The notes below the pieces were generated by a model. The model had not been told where the DNA came from and did no database searches. It saw only the letters and a list, made by a program, of their open reading frames with translations. 64,000 nucleotides of DNA from Belliella calami (GTDB lineage: Bacteria > Bacteroidota > Bacteroidia > Cytophagales > Cyclobacteriaceae): contig NZ_JAKZGS010000002.1 of assembly GCF_022549695.1 (NCBI RefSeq), forward strand, positions 270,576 to 334,575. Reading direction: 5' to 3'. Position 1 is the first letter of the stretch, and each line of letters opens with the position of its first letter. The translations under genes were made by a program, and so were the position numbers. Below are positions 8,772 through 17,388 of this stretch, in pieces.

Positions 8772-11078
8772 ATGATTATAGCTATACTATCAGGTTTCAT
8801 AGTCGCATCTATGGTTCCTATTTTGAGTAAATTAATCAAAGGCAAAGGGTCGATACTTTTACCGTTTCTGCCGTTAGGATTGTTTGCGTATTTCATAAGT
8901 TTTATACCAAAAGTAAGCAATGGTATAGCTGTTGACAGATTCTATTCTTGGGTTCCAAGTTTTGGAATAGATTTATCCTTTCGATTGGATGGGCTGTCTA
9001 TGCTATTTGCATTATTGATAACTGGCATAGGAACGCTAGTCTTCTTCTATACTTTCAGTTATCTGAAAGGCCACCCTTACCTCGATAGGTTTTATGGCTA
9101 TCTCAGTATGTTTATGGCTTCGATGTTGGGCTTAGTTCTATCTGACAATATCATCACGCTATTTATATTTTGGGAATTGACCAGTATCAGTTCCTTTTTC
9201 CTAATCGGGTTCAATAATGATGATCCAAATTCCAGAAAATCAGCTTTGCTTGCACTAAGCATTACTGGTTTGGGCGGATTGTTTTTGTTGGCAGGTGTCT
9301 TGCTTTTGGGAACTTCAGGAGGTACTTATTCCATCCAAGATCTTTTGTCACAGTCAGAAGCTTTGAAAAGCTCCGCCAACTATAATTGGATCATATTCCT
9401 GCTCTTTATTGCTGCATTTACAAAGTCTGCACAATTTCCATTTCACTTCTGGCTACCTGGAGCGATGAAAGCCCCAACTCCAGTTAGTACTTATTTGCAT
9501 TCAGCAACAATGGTAAAAGCAGGGATCTATTTATTGGCAAGGTTCACGCCAGTTTTGGGAGGGACTCCGGAATGGAACAACACTTTGATAATCGTGGGAG
9601 CTGTGACGATGACTTATGCTGCCATTCATGCATTGTTCAGGTTGGATATGAAAGGCATTCTGGCATATTCAACCATATCGGCTTTGGGGATTTTGGTTTT
9701 TCTCATTGGTTTGGGAACAGAGCAAGCATTGTTGGCGGCTGGAGTTTTTATTTTGGTACATGCACTCTACAAAGCGACGCTCTTCTTGGTAACAGGAATC
9801 GTTGACCACGAGACAGGTACTCGAGATGTGAGCGTGTTGTCAGGTTTGAGAAAAGTGATGATGCCTGTGGCCATTGCGGCTTTTTTGGCAGCGCTTTCCA
9901 ATGCTGGGGCGCCACCATTTTTCGGATTTATTGGAAAAGATCTGATATATGAAGCTACGCTTTATTTGGGAGATTGGGCTTATGTATTGACAGGAGCGGC
10001 TATTGTTACCAATGTATGTTTGTTATTTGCGGGACTTCTAGCTGGCTACAAGCCATTTGTAGGGGCATTGCCTACCCAATTTGAGAAAGTGCACCTTCCC
10101 CACCCTACCATGTGGGCACCTCCATTGATTTTGGCTGGTTTGGGTTTGCTTTTTGGACTAATCCCTTCACTGATAGAAAAAAGCATCATTCAGCCGGTAT
10201 TTACAAGTTTGGTAAACAATGAAACTGTGATTCATATCAAGCTTTGGCATGGATTCAATATTGTATTGGGATTGAGTCTATTGACTCTGACGCTTGGTGC
10301 AATGTTGTATTGGAAACTCAAACCATCAGAGAATCTAATGAGCAAGACATTAAGATTTGAAGTCATTTCTCCAAAGTCTTTGGTGGAGAAGTTCAGGTCG
10401 TTATTTATTGGATTAGCCCAATTTTGGACAGGGTTTTTCCAAAATGGTTATTTGAGAAATTATGTCATTACCATATTAGGGTTTCTTACATTGCTTTTAG
10501 GATATAGACTGTATCAAGGAGTAAATCTATACATAGATTTCGCTTCATTGACTGATTTGACGATCTATGAAGTTATTGTGGTCATCATCATGGCTGTATC
10601 TATCATATTTACAGTATTCTCAAAATCCAGATTGGTCGCAGTCGCTTCTTTGGGGGTAATTGGGTATGCTATCTGTTTGATCTTCTTGTTTTATTCCGCC
10701 CCGGATTTGGCAATGACCCAGTTCTCAATAGACACCTTGACAGTTATCCTATTTGTATTGGTCATTTACAACCTACCAAAATACAAAACATTTTCGTCGA
10801 TTGGAGTAAGGATAAGAGATGGTGTATTGTCCATTTTCTTTGGAACATTGATAGCCATCTTGACTTTGGAAGTGCTTTCAGAGCCATTGAATAGAGAGAC
10901 GTCTATTTTCTATGCAGAAAGTGCCTATTTATTGGCAAAAGGAAAAAATGTGGTAAACGTCATCCTCGTAGATTTTAGAGGTTTTGATACAATGGTTGAG
11001 ATTACCGTTTTGGTAATTGCTGCGATTGGGGTATTTAGTTTATTGAAATTGAGATTGAAAAGTATAGAAAAAGAATAG
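8772..11078 (+). CDS. mrpA: Mrp Na+/H+ antiporter subunit A
   Basis: Largest subunit of the multisubunit Mrp (Mnh/Sha) antiporter, homologous to complex I NuoL. The 768 residues are almost wholly membrane-embedded. Residues about 60-420 hold the proton_antipo core (WELTSISSFFLIGF; FPFHFWLPGAMKAPTPVSTYLHSATMVKAG). The C-terminal third carries the DUF4040/MrpB-like section (DLAMTQFSIDTLTVILFVL) and the diagnostic NVILVDFRGFDTMVEI near the end. It opens the mrpABCDEFG order. Unlike the tight spacing downstream, a 134-base gap with REP-like palindromes separates it from mrpB. The complex exports Na+ in exchange for H+ and supports growth at high pH or salt. Confidence 0.96.
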   Translation: MIIAILSGFIVASMVPILSKLIKGKGSILLPFLPLGLFAYFISFIPKVSNGIAVDRFYSWVPSFGIDLSFRLDGLSMLFALLITGIGTLVFFYTFSYLKGHPYLDRFYGYLSMFMASMLGLVLSDNIITLFIFWELTSISSFFLIGFNNDDPNSRKSALLALSITGLGGLFLLAGVLLLGTSGGTYSIQDLLSQSEALKSSANYNWIIFLLFIAAFTKSAQFPFHFWLPGAMKAPTPVSTYLHSATMVKAGIYLLARFTPVLGGTPEWNNTLIIVGAVTMTYAAIHALFRLDMKGILAYSTISALGILVFLIGLGTEQALLAAGVFILVHALYKATLFLVTGIVDHETGTRDVSVLSGLRKVMMPVAIAAFLAALSNAGAPPFFGFIGKDLIYEATLYLGDWAYVLTGAAIVTNVCLLFAGLLAGYKPFVGALPTQFEKVHLPHPTMWAPPLILAGLGLLFGLIPSLIEKSIIQPVFTSLVNNETVIHIKLWHGFNIVLGLSLLTLTLGAMLYWKLKPSENLMSKTLRFEVISPKSLVEKFRSLFIGLAQFWTGFFQNGYLRNYVITILGFLTLLLGYRLYQGVNLYIDFASLTDLTIYEVIVVIIMAVSIIFTVFSKSRLVAVASLGVIGYAICLIFLFYSAPDLAMTQFSIDTLTVILFVLVIYNLPKYKTFSSIGVRIRDGVLSIFFGTLIAILTLEVLSEPLNRETSIFYAESAYLLAKGKNVVNVILVDFRGFDTMVEITVLVIAAIGVFSLLKLRLKSIEKE

Positions 11079-11090
11079 TATGAAATCAAG

Positions 11091-11189
11091 CCTGCCTGGG
11101 GCAGACAGGCATGACGAAGAACGTCACACGCTGGGATGATTATCAACCATGCGAGATTCCATAACCTGTCCCGACCAATCGGGATGACC
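11091..11189. repeat. REP-like palindromes inside the mrp operon
   Basis: Three palindromes sit between mrpA and mrpB: CCTGCCTGGGGCAGACAGG (11091-11109, imperfect), TGACGAAGAACGTCA (from 11112) and CCCGACCAATCGGG (11170-11183). The first resembles the perfect 20-bp palindrome at 54311-54330, so this is a dispersed intergenic repeat type, more GC-rich than its surroundings. Confidence 0.7.
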
Positions 11190-11212
11190 TCTGAAAAACA
11201 AATTATAAACAC

Positions 11213-11623
11213 ATGAAAACAATTATTTTTAAAACAGCATCAACATACCTACTTCCTTTGTTGGTTTTGTTTTCAATATTTATCTTGCTAAGAGGGCATT
11301 ATTTGCCTGGAGGAGGATTCGTAGGTGGTCTGATAGCATCCATAGCTTTTGTAATCCATTCCTTTGCGAATGGTATTGATCAAACAAAATCAATCATCAA
11401 ATTCCATCCTGGTTTTTTGATGCCAATAGGTTTGGCTATAGCACTGGTTAGTGGGGCTGCCCCTTTATTGATTGGAGAAAGCTTCATGACAGGGCTTTGG
11501 TTTGAAGAACCACTATCAGTGATAGGTATGGTGGGTTCAGCTTTGTTTTTTGATACAGGAGTATATCTTGTGGTCATTGGAGTCACGCTAACAATCATTT
11601 TCACAATCTCAGAAACTATTTAA
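11213..11623 (+). CDS. mrpB: Mrp Na+/H+ antiporter subunit B
   Basis: 136-residue membrane subunit of the MnhB family. It has four hydrophobic segments and the family hallmark [11 protein letters not shown] (about residues 31-41) after the first helix, and [12 protein letters not shown] near the end. Length and position after mrpA match standard group operons. It is followed by mrpC with a 2-base gap, so the two are probably translationally coupled. It is needed for assembly of the whole antiporter rather than being catalytic by itself. Confidence 0.95.
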   Translation: MKTIIFKTASTYLLPLLVLFSIFILLRGHYLPGGGFVGGLIASIAFVIHSFANGIDQTKSIIKFHPGFLMPIGLAIALVSGAAPLLIGESFMTGLWFEEPLSVIGMVGSALFFDTGVYLVVIGVTLTIIFTISETI

Positions 11624-11625
11624 AA

Positions 11626-11982
11626 ATGGAACTTTTATTAGTAATGCTAATAGGTCTTCTCTATGCTTCGGGCATCTACATGATGCTCAGAAGAAGCATG
11701 GTAAAATTGATTATAGGCCTAATTCTACTTGGAAATGGCGCCAATATGCTGATCTTCCTACTCGGAAGAATCGTGAAAGGCAAGCCCCCAATCATAGACT
11801 CAGCATCTAAAATGCTGACCGAAATATATGCCGATCCTGTTCCCCAAGCATTGATATTGACAGCCATCGTGATCAGCTTTGGGTTGCAGTCTTTTGCTAT
11901 CATTCTGGTCAAAAGAGCCTACAAAATCACTGCAACAGACGATTTGGATGAACTGAATACTACAGACGAAATTTATGAATAA
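11626..11982 (+). CDS. mrpC: Mrp Na+/H+ antiporter subunit C
   Basis: 118-residue homologue of complex I NuoK. Three hydrophobic helices are visible, with the family segments [14 protein letters not shown] and [17 protein letters not shown]. The latter is the conserved DPLPQALVLTAIVI-type motif of MrpC. Its last 8 bases overlap mrpD, which implies coupled translation. It acts in the inner membrane as part of the Mrp complex. Confidence 0.96.
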   Translation: MELLLVMLIGLLYASGIYMMLRRSMVKLIIGLILLGNGANMLIFLLGRIVKGKPPIIDSASKMLTEIYADPVPQALILTAIVISFGLQSFAIILVKRAYKITATDDLDELNTTDEIYE

Positions 11983-13498
11983 TCCATATATAGTTTTACC
12001 CGTTATTTTCCAACTTTTCACAGCAGTTTTGCTGATGTTTTTCTGGTTTCGGGTCAATGCACAACGCCTGATTACCATTATTTGTAGCCTTATCTCCGTT
12101 GGTATTGCCATTTGGCTTTTCAATGAAGTCTATAATAGGGGCATCCTCACCATGCAGGCTGGAGAATGGCAAGCACCTTTTGGGATCACCTTCGTGGCAG
12201 ATATTTTCAGTGCTACAATGGTGCTTTTGACAGCAATTTCAGGAATGGCCGTTGCTGTTTTCTCTACTGGAAGTATTAGAAATGCAAGATTGAAATTTGG
12301 GTATTTCCCAATCCTCAATTTCCTATTGATGGGACTGCAAGGAGCCTTCTTGACTGGCGATATTTTCAACCTTTATGTTTGGTTTGAAATCATCATCATC
12401 GCTTCATTTGTCTTGATTACGATCGGTGGAGAAAAAGCACAGATAGAAGGTGCAATGAAGTATGTCACCATGAACTTACTAGCATCGGCGATTTTCCTCA
12501 CAGCCATTGCGATACTTTATGGTATGGCAGGAAGTCTCAATATGGCCGATCTGTCTGGTCAAGTAGCGCAAATAGAAAATAGAGGTTTAGTAAATGTTGT
12601 GGCGATTTTGTTCTTAGTTGGGTTTGGAATCAAGTCAGCAATTTTTCCTTTATACTTCTGGCTTCCAGCCTCATACCACACTCCACCGCCGGCGATTTCA
12701 GCCATTTTTGGAGGATTGTTGACAAAAGTTGGTGTGTATGCATTGATTAGGATATTTACATTGATATTTATACCAGATGAATTTCTTAGCAATCTATTGA
12801 TCATTATGGCTGCATTAACCATTCTTTCAGGAGGTTTAGGTGCGATTTTACAGGTGAATATGAGAAAGATTTTCTCTTACCTAATCGTCTGCCATATAGG
12901 CTTTATGATCGCTGGTTTGGGAATATATACTGAATTGGCAATTCTTGGAGCCATATTTTACCTGATTCATGATATCATTGTCAAAACAAACTTGTTCCTA
13001 ATATCAGGTTTGATTTTCAAATTGAAAGGAACGCTAAACATAGAGAAGCTTGGAGGTCTTTATAAAAAATACCCCAAATACTCCCTATTGATCGCCATAC
13101 CATTATTTTCCTTGGTTGGAATTCCGCCCCTTTCTGGATTTTGGGCTAAGTTGTTTTTGATAGAGGGGGGATATTTGGAAGGTCAATATACTTTGGTTGG
13201 GTTTATCCTGTTGGGAAGTTTCCTCACACTTTGGGTTATTGCAAAATTATGGTCGGAAGTATTCTGGAAAGAATCAGTTGATTTGCCAAAAAAAATCAAC
13301 GTGAAATATTTCTATGAATTAAAACCCTTCAAACAATGGGCGATGATCATTCCAATTGTGATTTTGACAGTAATTTCTTTGTACATAGGGCTTGCAGCAG
13401 AACATATTGTCGTGCTTAGCAAACAGATTTCAAGCGAATTGATGAATCCTTCGGCCTACATCGAAGCAGTTTTAGGAACGAAAACAGATATGCCATGA
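11975..13498 (+). CDS. mrpD: Mrp Na+/H+ antiporter subunit D
   Basis: 507-residue homologue of the NuoM/NuoN proton-channel subunits. Proton_antipo domain about 110-410 with [17 protein letters not shown], the conserved Lys in [16 protein letters not shown], and the loop [19 protein letters not shown]. About 14 hydrophobic segments are visible. It overlaps mrpC by 8 bases and mrpE by 4 (ATGA). With MrpA it provides the antiporter-like ion paths of the complex. Confidence 0.96.
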   Translation: MNNPYIVLPVIFQLFTAVLLMFFWFRVNAQRLITIICSLISVGIAIWLFNEVYNRGILTMQAGEWQAPFGITFVADIFSATMVLLTAISGMAVAVFSTGSIRNARLKFGYFPILNFLLMGLQGAFLTGDIFNLYVWFEIIIIASFVLITIGGEKAQIEGAMKYVTMNLLASAIFLTAIAILYGMAGSLNMADLSGQVAQIENRGLVNVVAILFLVGFGIKSAIFPLYFWLPASYHTPPPAISAIFGGLLTKVGVYALIRIFTLIFIPDEFLSNLLIIMAALTILSGGLGAILQVNMRKIFSYLIVCHIGFMIAGLGIYTELAILGAIFYLIHDIIVKTNLFLISGLIFKLKGTLNIEKLGGLYKKYPKYSLLIAIPLFSLVGIPPLSGFWAKLFLIEGGYLEGQYTLVGFILLGSFLTLWVIAKLWSEVFWKESVDLPKKINVKYFYELKPFKQWAMIIPIVILTVISLYIGLAAEHIVVLSKQISSELMNPSAYIEAVLGTKTDMP

Positions 13499-13974
13499 TA
13501 AAGACGAGATTTTTGAGTAACTTATTGCTTTCCTTGATTTGGGTAGCGATTACTGGCAACTTTACGGCTGAGAATTTCTTCTTTGGATTTATTCTTAGTT
13601 TTTTTCTCCTATGGATTATTTCTACAGATAGAAGAGAAAACAAATATTTCAATCGAGGGCCAAAATTGATCGGGTTTATATTTTTCTTCCTATATGAACT
13701 CGTAAAAGCCAATATAGAAGTAGCTTATGATGTAATTACACCTAGACATTATATGGAACCTGGAATAGTAAAGATTCCACTTGATGCAAAATCTGATATG
13801 GAAATCACTTTATTGGCAAACTTGATTTCCCTTACTCCTGGTACATTGAGTCTTGATGTCTCTGATGACAGGAAAGTTCTCTACGTACATGCGATGTATG
13901 TAAAGGACAAAAAAGAGTTTATTGCCAGTATTAAAAATGGATTTGAAAAAAGATTACTAGACATATTGAGATGA
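13495..13974 (+). CDS. mrpE: Mrp Na+/H+ antiporter subunit E
   Basis: 159-residue MNHE-family subunit. Two or three hydrophobic helices lie in the first 70 residues, followed by the cytosolic portion with LANLISLTPGTLSLDVSDD, the most conserved stretch of the family. The start overlaps the mrpD stop (ATGA) and the end overlaps mrpF by 4 bases, so translation is coupled throughout. Confidence 0.95.
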   Translation: MIKTRFLSNLLLSLIWVAITGNFTAENFFFGFILSFFLLWIISTDRRENKYFNRGPKLIGFIFFFLYELVKANIEVAYDVITPRHYMEPGIVKIPLDAKSDMEITLLANLISLTPGTLSLDVSDDRKVLYVHAMYVKDKKEFIASIKNGFEKRLLDILR

Positions 13975-14246
13975 GTGTTTACGACTATTTATATTATATC
14001 ATTTTACCGGTTCTGAGCATCTCGATCCTGATCATATTTATACGATTCCTGATGGGGCCAAGGCTCTCAGACCGCGTGGTGTCATTGGATCTCCTGCTGA
14101 CTACTGGTATAGGAATCATAGCAGTTTACAGTATTCATACCAATCAACCTGCATTTTTGGATATTGCTATGATATTGGCGTTGATAGCCTTTTTGGGAAC
14201 AGTTGCATTTGCTTATTATTTAGAAAAAAGAGAAAAAAATGACTGA
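13971..14246 (+). CDS. mrpF: Mrp Na+/H+ antiporter subunit F
   Basis: 91-residue MrpF/PhaF-type subunit with three hydrophobic helices. The hallmark is RFLMGPRLSDRVVSLDLL (about 25-42), matching the family GP-x-x-x-DRVVALD pattern, followed by the helix DIAMILALIAFLGTVAFAYY. It overlaps mrpG by 8 bases. Confidence 0.95.
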   Translation: MSVYDYLYYIILPVLSISILIIFIRFLMGPRLSDRVVSLDLLLTTGIGIIAVYSIHTNQPAFLDIAMILALIAFLGTVAFAYYLEKREKND

Positions 14247-14646
14247 TATCATAATCATAACATTAAGTACTTTAGGTACACTGTTTATACTTTTGGCTGC
14301 CATAGGGGTAGTAAAAATGCCTGACTTATACTTAAGAATTTCTGTTACCACCAAAGCAGCAACACTTGGTATTGGATTGATTTTGTTGGCTTCAGCGTTT
14401 TATTTCAATGATTCTGCAATAACAGCAAGGGTATTGGCAATTATCGTTTTTATGCTCCTCACAGCTCCTGTCGGTGCACACATGATTGGAAGGGCTTCCT
14501 ATTTCACAGGGGTGAAAATGTGGAACAAATCCAAGATCGATGAATTGGAAGGCCAGTATGATTACAAAACCCACAAACTCCACAGTGAAGATCAGAAACC
14601 TCAAAAAAATGAGAAAAGTGAAGGCAAAACTCAACGAGAATCCTAA
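14239..14646 (+). CDS. mrpG: Mrp Na+/H+ antiporter subunit G
   Basis: 135-residue MnhG/PhaG-family subunit. Three helices span about residues 1-95, with the family motif MPDLYLRISVTTKAATLGIG (about 27-46) and LTAPVGAHMIGRASYF. The last 40 residues are a charged Lys/Glu/Gln-rich cytosolic tail, longer than in many homologues. The stop codon TAA shares its last A with the ATG of the following lactonase-like gene, so that gene is co-transcribed and probably translationally coupled. Confidence 0.95.
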   Translation: MTDIIIITLSTLGTLFILLAAIGVVKMPDLYLRISVTTKAATLGIGLILLASAFYFNDSAITARVLAIIVFMLLTAPVGAHMIGRASYFTGVKMWNKSKIDELEGQYDYKTHKLHSEDQKPQKNEKSEGKTQRES

Positions 14647-15797
14647 TGGATAATCATATTAAAAAACTATTTCTAGCAACTGCAATTATCACATTGATCG
14701 TTGCTTGTAAAGAAGAGAAATCTGAGATTATTGTGGAAGAAAATAGCAGCTTTAAATTTTTAATTGGATCCTATACGGATAAAGAAACTGAAGGCATTGG
14801 TTTGATGCAGTTTGACTCCATAAATAAGGAGATATTTATTGAAGTAATCGAAAAAGGTGTCAAAAACCCTTCTTTCTTGATTACGAATAAAGATCAAGAC
14901 ATCCTTTTTGCAGTAGAAGAAACTGCTGGAGATGAAGGAGGAAAAGTGAAATCCTTTGCTTTTGATCTAGAAGAAAAAACTTTGAGTTTGTTGAGCACTT
15001 TGGATACCTATGGTGACCATCCATGTCATCTGACATTGGATCCAAGTGAGAAATTTCTTGTTGTAAGCAATTATTCAGGAGGAAATTTTTCGATTTTCAA
15101 AAATGATTCCGGTGTACTGACCCATTTGCAAACCCTACAACACCAAGGGAATAGTATCTCAAAATCCCGTCAGGAAAAGCCACATGTTCACAGTGCACTT
15201 TTTCATCCAAATGGAAAACATTTACTAGTAGCAGATTTGGGGACAGACAAAATTTATCTTTATGATTTTGATAAGGAAAAACCCGAACCTCTTCAAAAAT
15301 CAGATCCATCATCCTTCGAAATCAAAGCCGGATCCGGTCCTAGACACTTTATCTTCAATGAAGAGGGAAACATGCTTTATCTAGTGCATGAATTGACCGC
15401 TGAATTAGGTGTTTATTCATTTGAAAATGGGAAAATTCACAACCTTGAAACAATTCCACTTAACCACCCTCATTTTGATGGTAAAGTTGGAGGAGCGGAA
15501 GTAAAACTTTCTGATAATGGAAAATATATTTATGTTTCCAATCGAGGTGATGCAAATGAAATTTCAGTCTATGAAAAAGATCTCAACGACAAGCTTATTC
15601 TTATTCAACGTACATCGACAAAAGGAATCGCACCGAGAAATTTCGATTTTAGTATAGATGGCAAATACTTGCTGGTTGCAAATCAAGACTCAAATGAAAT
15701 CATTGTTTTTGAAATGGATCCAAAATCAGGCTTGATCAAAGAAGAGGTAAACAAAATAGCATTCCAAAAACCTTCATATGTGCTTCAATTGAGATAG
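14646..15797 (+). CDS. Lactonase family lipoprotein (seven-bladed propeller)
   Basis: 383 residues. An N-terminal lipoprotein signal (LIVAC, Cys about 21) is followed by a lactonase/6-phosphogluconolactonase-type propeller over about 35-383. Family marks are FLIGSYTD at the start of the propeller, GDHPCHLTLDPSEKFLVVSNYSGG, HVHSALFHPNGKHLLVADLG, GSGPRHFIF, and APRNFDFSIDGKYLLVANQDSN near the end. Cytosolic homologues (YbhE/Pgl) hydrolyse 6-phosphogluconolactone; a periplasmic lipoprotein is unlikely to see that substrate, so a different lactone is more plausible. The ATG overlaps the mrpG stop by one base, tying it to the antiporter operon. Confidence 0.85.
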   Translation: MDNHIKKLFLATAIITLIVACKEEKSEIIVEENSSFKFLIGSYTDKETEGIGLMQFDSINKEIFIEVIEKGVKNPSFLITNKDQDILFAVEETAGDEGGKVKSFAFDLEEKTLSLLSTLDTYGDHPCHLTLDPSEKFLVVSNYSGGNFSIFKNDSGVLTHLQTLQHQGNSISKSRQEKPHVHSALFHPNGKHLLVADLGTDKIYLYDFDKEKPEPLQKSDPSSFEIKAGSGPRHFIFNEEGNMLYLVHELTAELGVYSFENGKIHNLETIPLNHPHFDGKVGGAEVKLSDNGKYIYVSNRGDANEISVYEKDLNDKLILIQRTSTKGIAPRNFDFSIDGKYLLVANQDSNEIIVFEMDPKSGLIKEEVNKIAFQKPSYVLQLR

Positions 15798-15867
15798 AGT
15801 TTCCATAAATATCCTTGAAAAAACTTCACTTTTTTTCAAAAATAATTCCATATCATTATCATTTTTA

Positions 15868-15875
15868 TAGTTTTG
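15868..15875 (+). promoter_or_regulatory. Candidate -7 promoter element of asnA
   Basis: TAGTTTTG matches TAnnTTTG and lies 31 bases before the asnA ATG. At the expected -33 position the sequence is TTC rather than TTG, so it is a partial match. Confidence 0.45.
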
Positions 15876-15906
15876 TGATCTATTCATTTGAAATCACACA
15901 AACACT

Positions 15907-16941
15907 ATGACAACAATTACCAAAACAACCTATCAATCCATTTTATCTAGAAGGGAAACAGAATTCGCAATTGACTTTATCAAAACCGAGTTTCCAAAAG
16001 TACTATCCCAAAAAATAAACCTTTTCAAAATAAGCTGTCCATTAGCCATCATGGATGGAACTGGCATCAATGATGACCTCAATGGAATAGAAAGACCCGT
16101 AAGCTTTCCTATAAAGAACCAAAACGATGACTCAGCTGTAGTAGTCCATTCGTTGGCGAAGTGGAAGAGATGGACATTAAGTGAATTAAATTTTCCTATT
16201 GGGGAAGGAATCATCACGGATATGCGTGCGCTTAGACCTGACGAAGATTATTCCCCAATACATTCTTTATATGTCGATCAGTGGGATTGGGAAAAATCAA
16301 TCGCTGCAAAAGATCGAAATTTAAATTTTTTGAAGAACACAGTCCGCGAAATCTACTCCGCAATCAAAACCATAGAGCTAGCCCTATTCGAAATTTTCCC
16401 TAGTATAACTCCTACCCTTCCAGCATCTATTCATTTTATGCATGCGGAAGAATTGTTGCAATTATATCCAGGTATGACTCCAAAGGAGAGAGAGTTTCAA
16501 GCAGCCAAAACTTATGGGGCTGTGTTTTTGATGGGGATCGGTGGCCAACTTTCCAATGGAGAGCCACATGACGGAAGAGCTCCAGACTATGACGATTGGA
16601 GCAGTGGCAATGAAGATGGACACTTTGGTCTCAATGGAGACATATTGGTATGGAATCCTGAACTGGAAAACTCCTTCGAAATTAGCTCAATGGGAGTAAG
16701 AGTAAACACCCAAAGTCTTGAAAATCAATTAAAAATTGCTCAAGCTGAGAATAGGAAAAAATTACTATTCCATAAATCTTTGCTAGAAGGAAAACTAACA
16801 GAAAGTATCGGTGGAGGTATTGGACAATCAAGATTATGTATGTTTCTGCTCAAGAAAGTGCACATTGGGGAAGTACAGTCGGGTATTTGGCCAAAAGAAG
16901 TGATAAGTGAATGCAAGAAAAATGGGATTGATTTAATATAA
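15907..16941 (+). CDS. asnA: Aspartate-ammonia ligase (asparagine synthetase A)
   Basis: Makes asparagine from aspartate and ammonia with ATP (AMP-forming), related to class II aminoacyl-tRNA synthetases. The 344 residues fit the family (about 330). Characteristic stretches: MDGTGINDDLNGIERPVSF (about 50-68), VHSLAKWKRW (about 80-89), RALRPDED, GGQLSNGEPHDGRAPDYDDW (about 218-237), and the motif-3-like GGGIGQSRLCM near the C-terminus. The ATG is preceded by a Bacteroidota-type -7 element at 31 bases. Single gene; its neighbours are not functionally related. Confidence 0.97.
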   Translation: MTTITKTTYQSILSRRETEFAIDFIKTEFPKVLSQKINLFKISCPLAIMDGTGINDDLNGIERPVSFPIKNQNDDSAVVVHSLAKWKRWTLSELNFPIGEGIITDMRALRPDEDYSPIHSLYVDQWDWEKSIAAKDRNLNFLKNTVREIYSAIKTIELALFEIFPSITPTLPASIHFMHAEELLQLYPGMTPKEREFQAAKTYGAVFLMGIGGQLSNGEPHDGRAPDYDDWSSGNEDGHFGLNGDILVWNPELENSFEISSMGVRVNTQSLENQLKIAQAENRKKLLFHKSLLEGKLTESIGGGIGQSRLCMFLLKKVHIGEVQSGIWPKEVISECKKNGIDLI

Positions 16942-17009
16942 ATTAATGCGTATCATGAAAATAACCGAAAAATATTTCCTCATTTAGTTTTAATTGTGAA
17001 AACTATGCG

Positions 17010-17017
17010 TACCTTTG
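17010..17017 (+). promoter_or_regulatory. Candidate -7 promoter element of the cold-shock gene
   Basis: TACCTTTG is an exact TAnnTTTG match 30 bases before the cold-shock ATG at 17048. It overlaps the upstream in-frame ATG at 17015, arguing that translation starts at 17048. Confidence 0.55.
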
Positions 17018-17047
17018 GATCATTATAAAAAATACAATTACAATATC

Positions 17048-17239
17048 ATGAACACAGGAAAAGTAAAATTTTTTAATGAGTCCAAAGGATTCGGTTTTAT
17101 CGTAGACGATGAATCTTCTAAAGAATATTTTGTACATATCTCAGGATTAGTTGACGAAATTAGAGAAGACGACGAAGTAACTTTCGACCTTAAAGAAGGA
17201 AGAAAAGGTCTTAATGCTGTGAATGTAAAGTTAGCTTAA
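17048..17239 (+). CDS. Cold-shock domain protein
   Basis: 63-residue single-domain CspA-family nucleic-acid binding protein. RNP1 is seen as KGFGFI (about 13-18) and RNP2 as YFVHIS (about 27-32), with the opening MNTGKVKFFNESKGFGFI typical of the family. It melts mRNA structure and may act in cold or stationary-phase adaptation. I use the second in-frame ATG because the product then begins at the canonical CspA N-terminus and because the upstream ATG overlaps a promoter element. A strong terminator follows, so the gene is monocistronic. Confidence 0.94.
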   Translation: MNTGKVKFFNESKGFGFIVDDESSKEYFVHISGLVDEIREDDEVTFDLKEGRKGLNAVNVKLA

Positions 17240-17261
17240 CATATAACATTGACAACCTCAA

Positions 17262-17298
17262 AAGCGGTTCAAACGAAAGTTTGAACCGCTTTTTTTTG
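17262..17298 (+). terminator. Intrinsic terminator of the cold-shock gene
   Basis: A perfect 13-bp stem AAGCGGTTCAAAC / GTTTGAACCGCTT closed by a GAAA tetraloop (17275-17278), with an eight-base T run after the stem. Confidence 0.95.
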
Positions 17299-17352
17299 TG
17301 CCCTACGAAAACCTGATGTAATGTGCTTAATCAGCGTAATCTACATGATTTT

Positions 17353-17386
17353 GATCTTTTGAGATATTGATACATCTCAAAAGATC
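17353..17386 (-). terminator. Hairpin at the 3' end of the mscS gene
   Basis: A perfect 13-bp inverted repeat GATCTTTTGAGAT / ATCTCAAAAGATC with an 8-nt loop lies 2 bases past the mscS stop on the minus strand. There is no U tract after it, so it may protect the mRNA end or act as a weak terminator. Confidence 0.45.
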
Positions 17387-17388
17387 CT

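Noticed and set aside
15933-16217. Antisense frames inside asnA, ppc, hppA, accC and other genes
   Set aside because: Shadows of strongly conserved genes; none shows a family signature of its own.
17015-17047. N-terminal extension of the cold-shock protein from the ATG at 17015
   Set aside because: The ATG overlaps the TACCTTTG promoter element and the extra residues are absent from CspA proteins.
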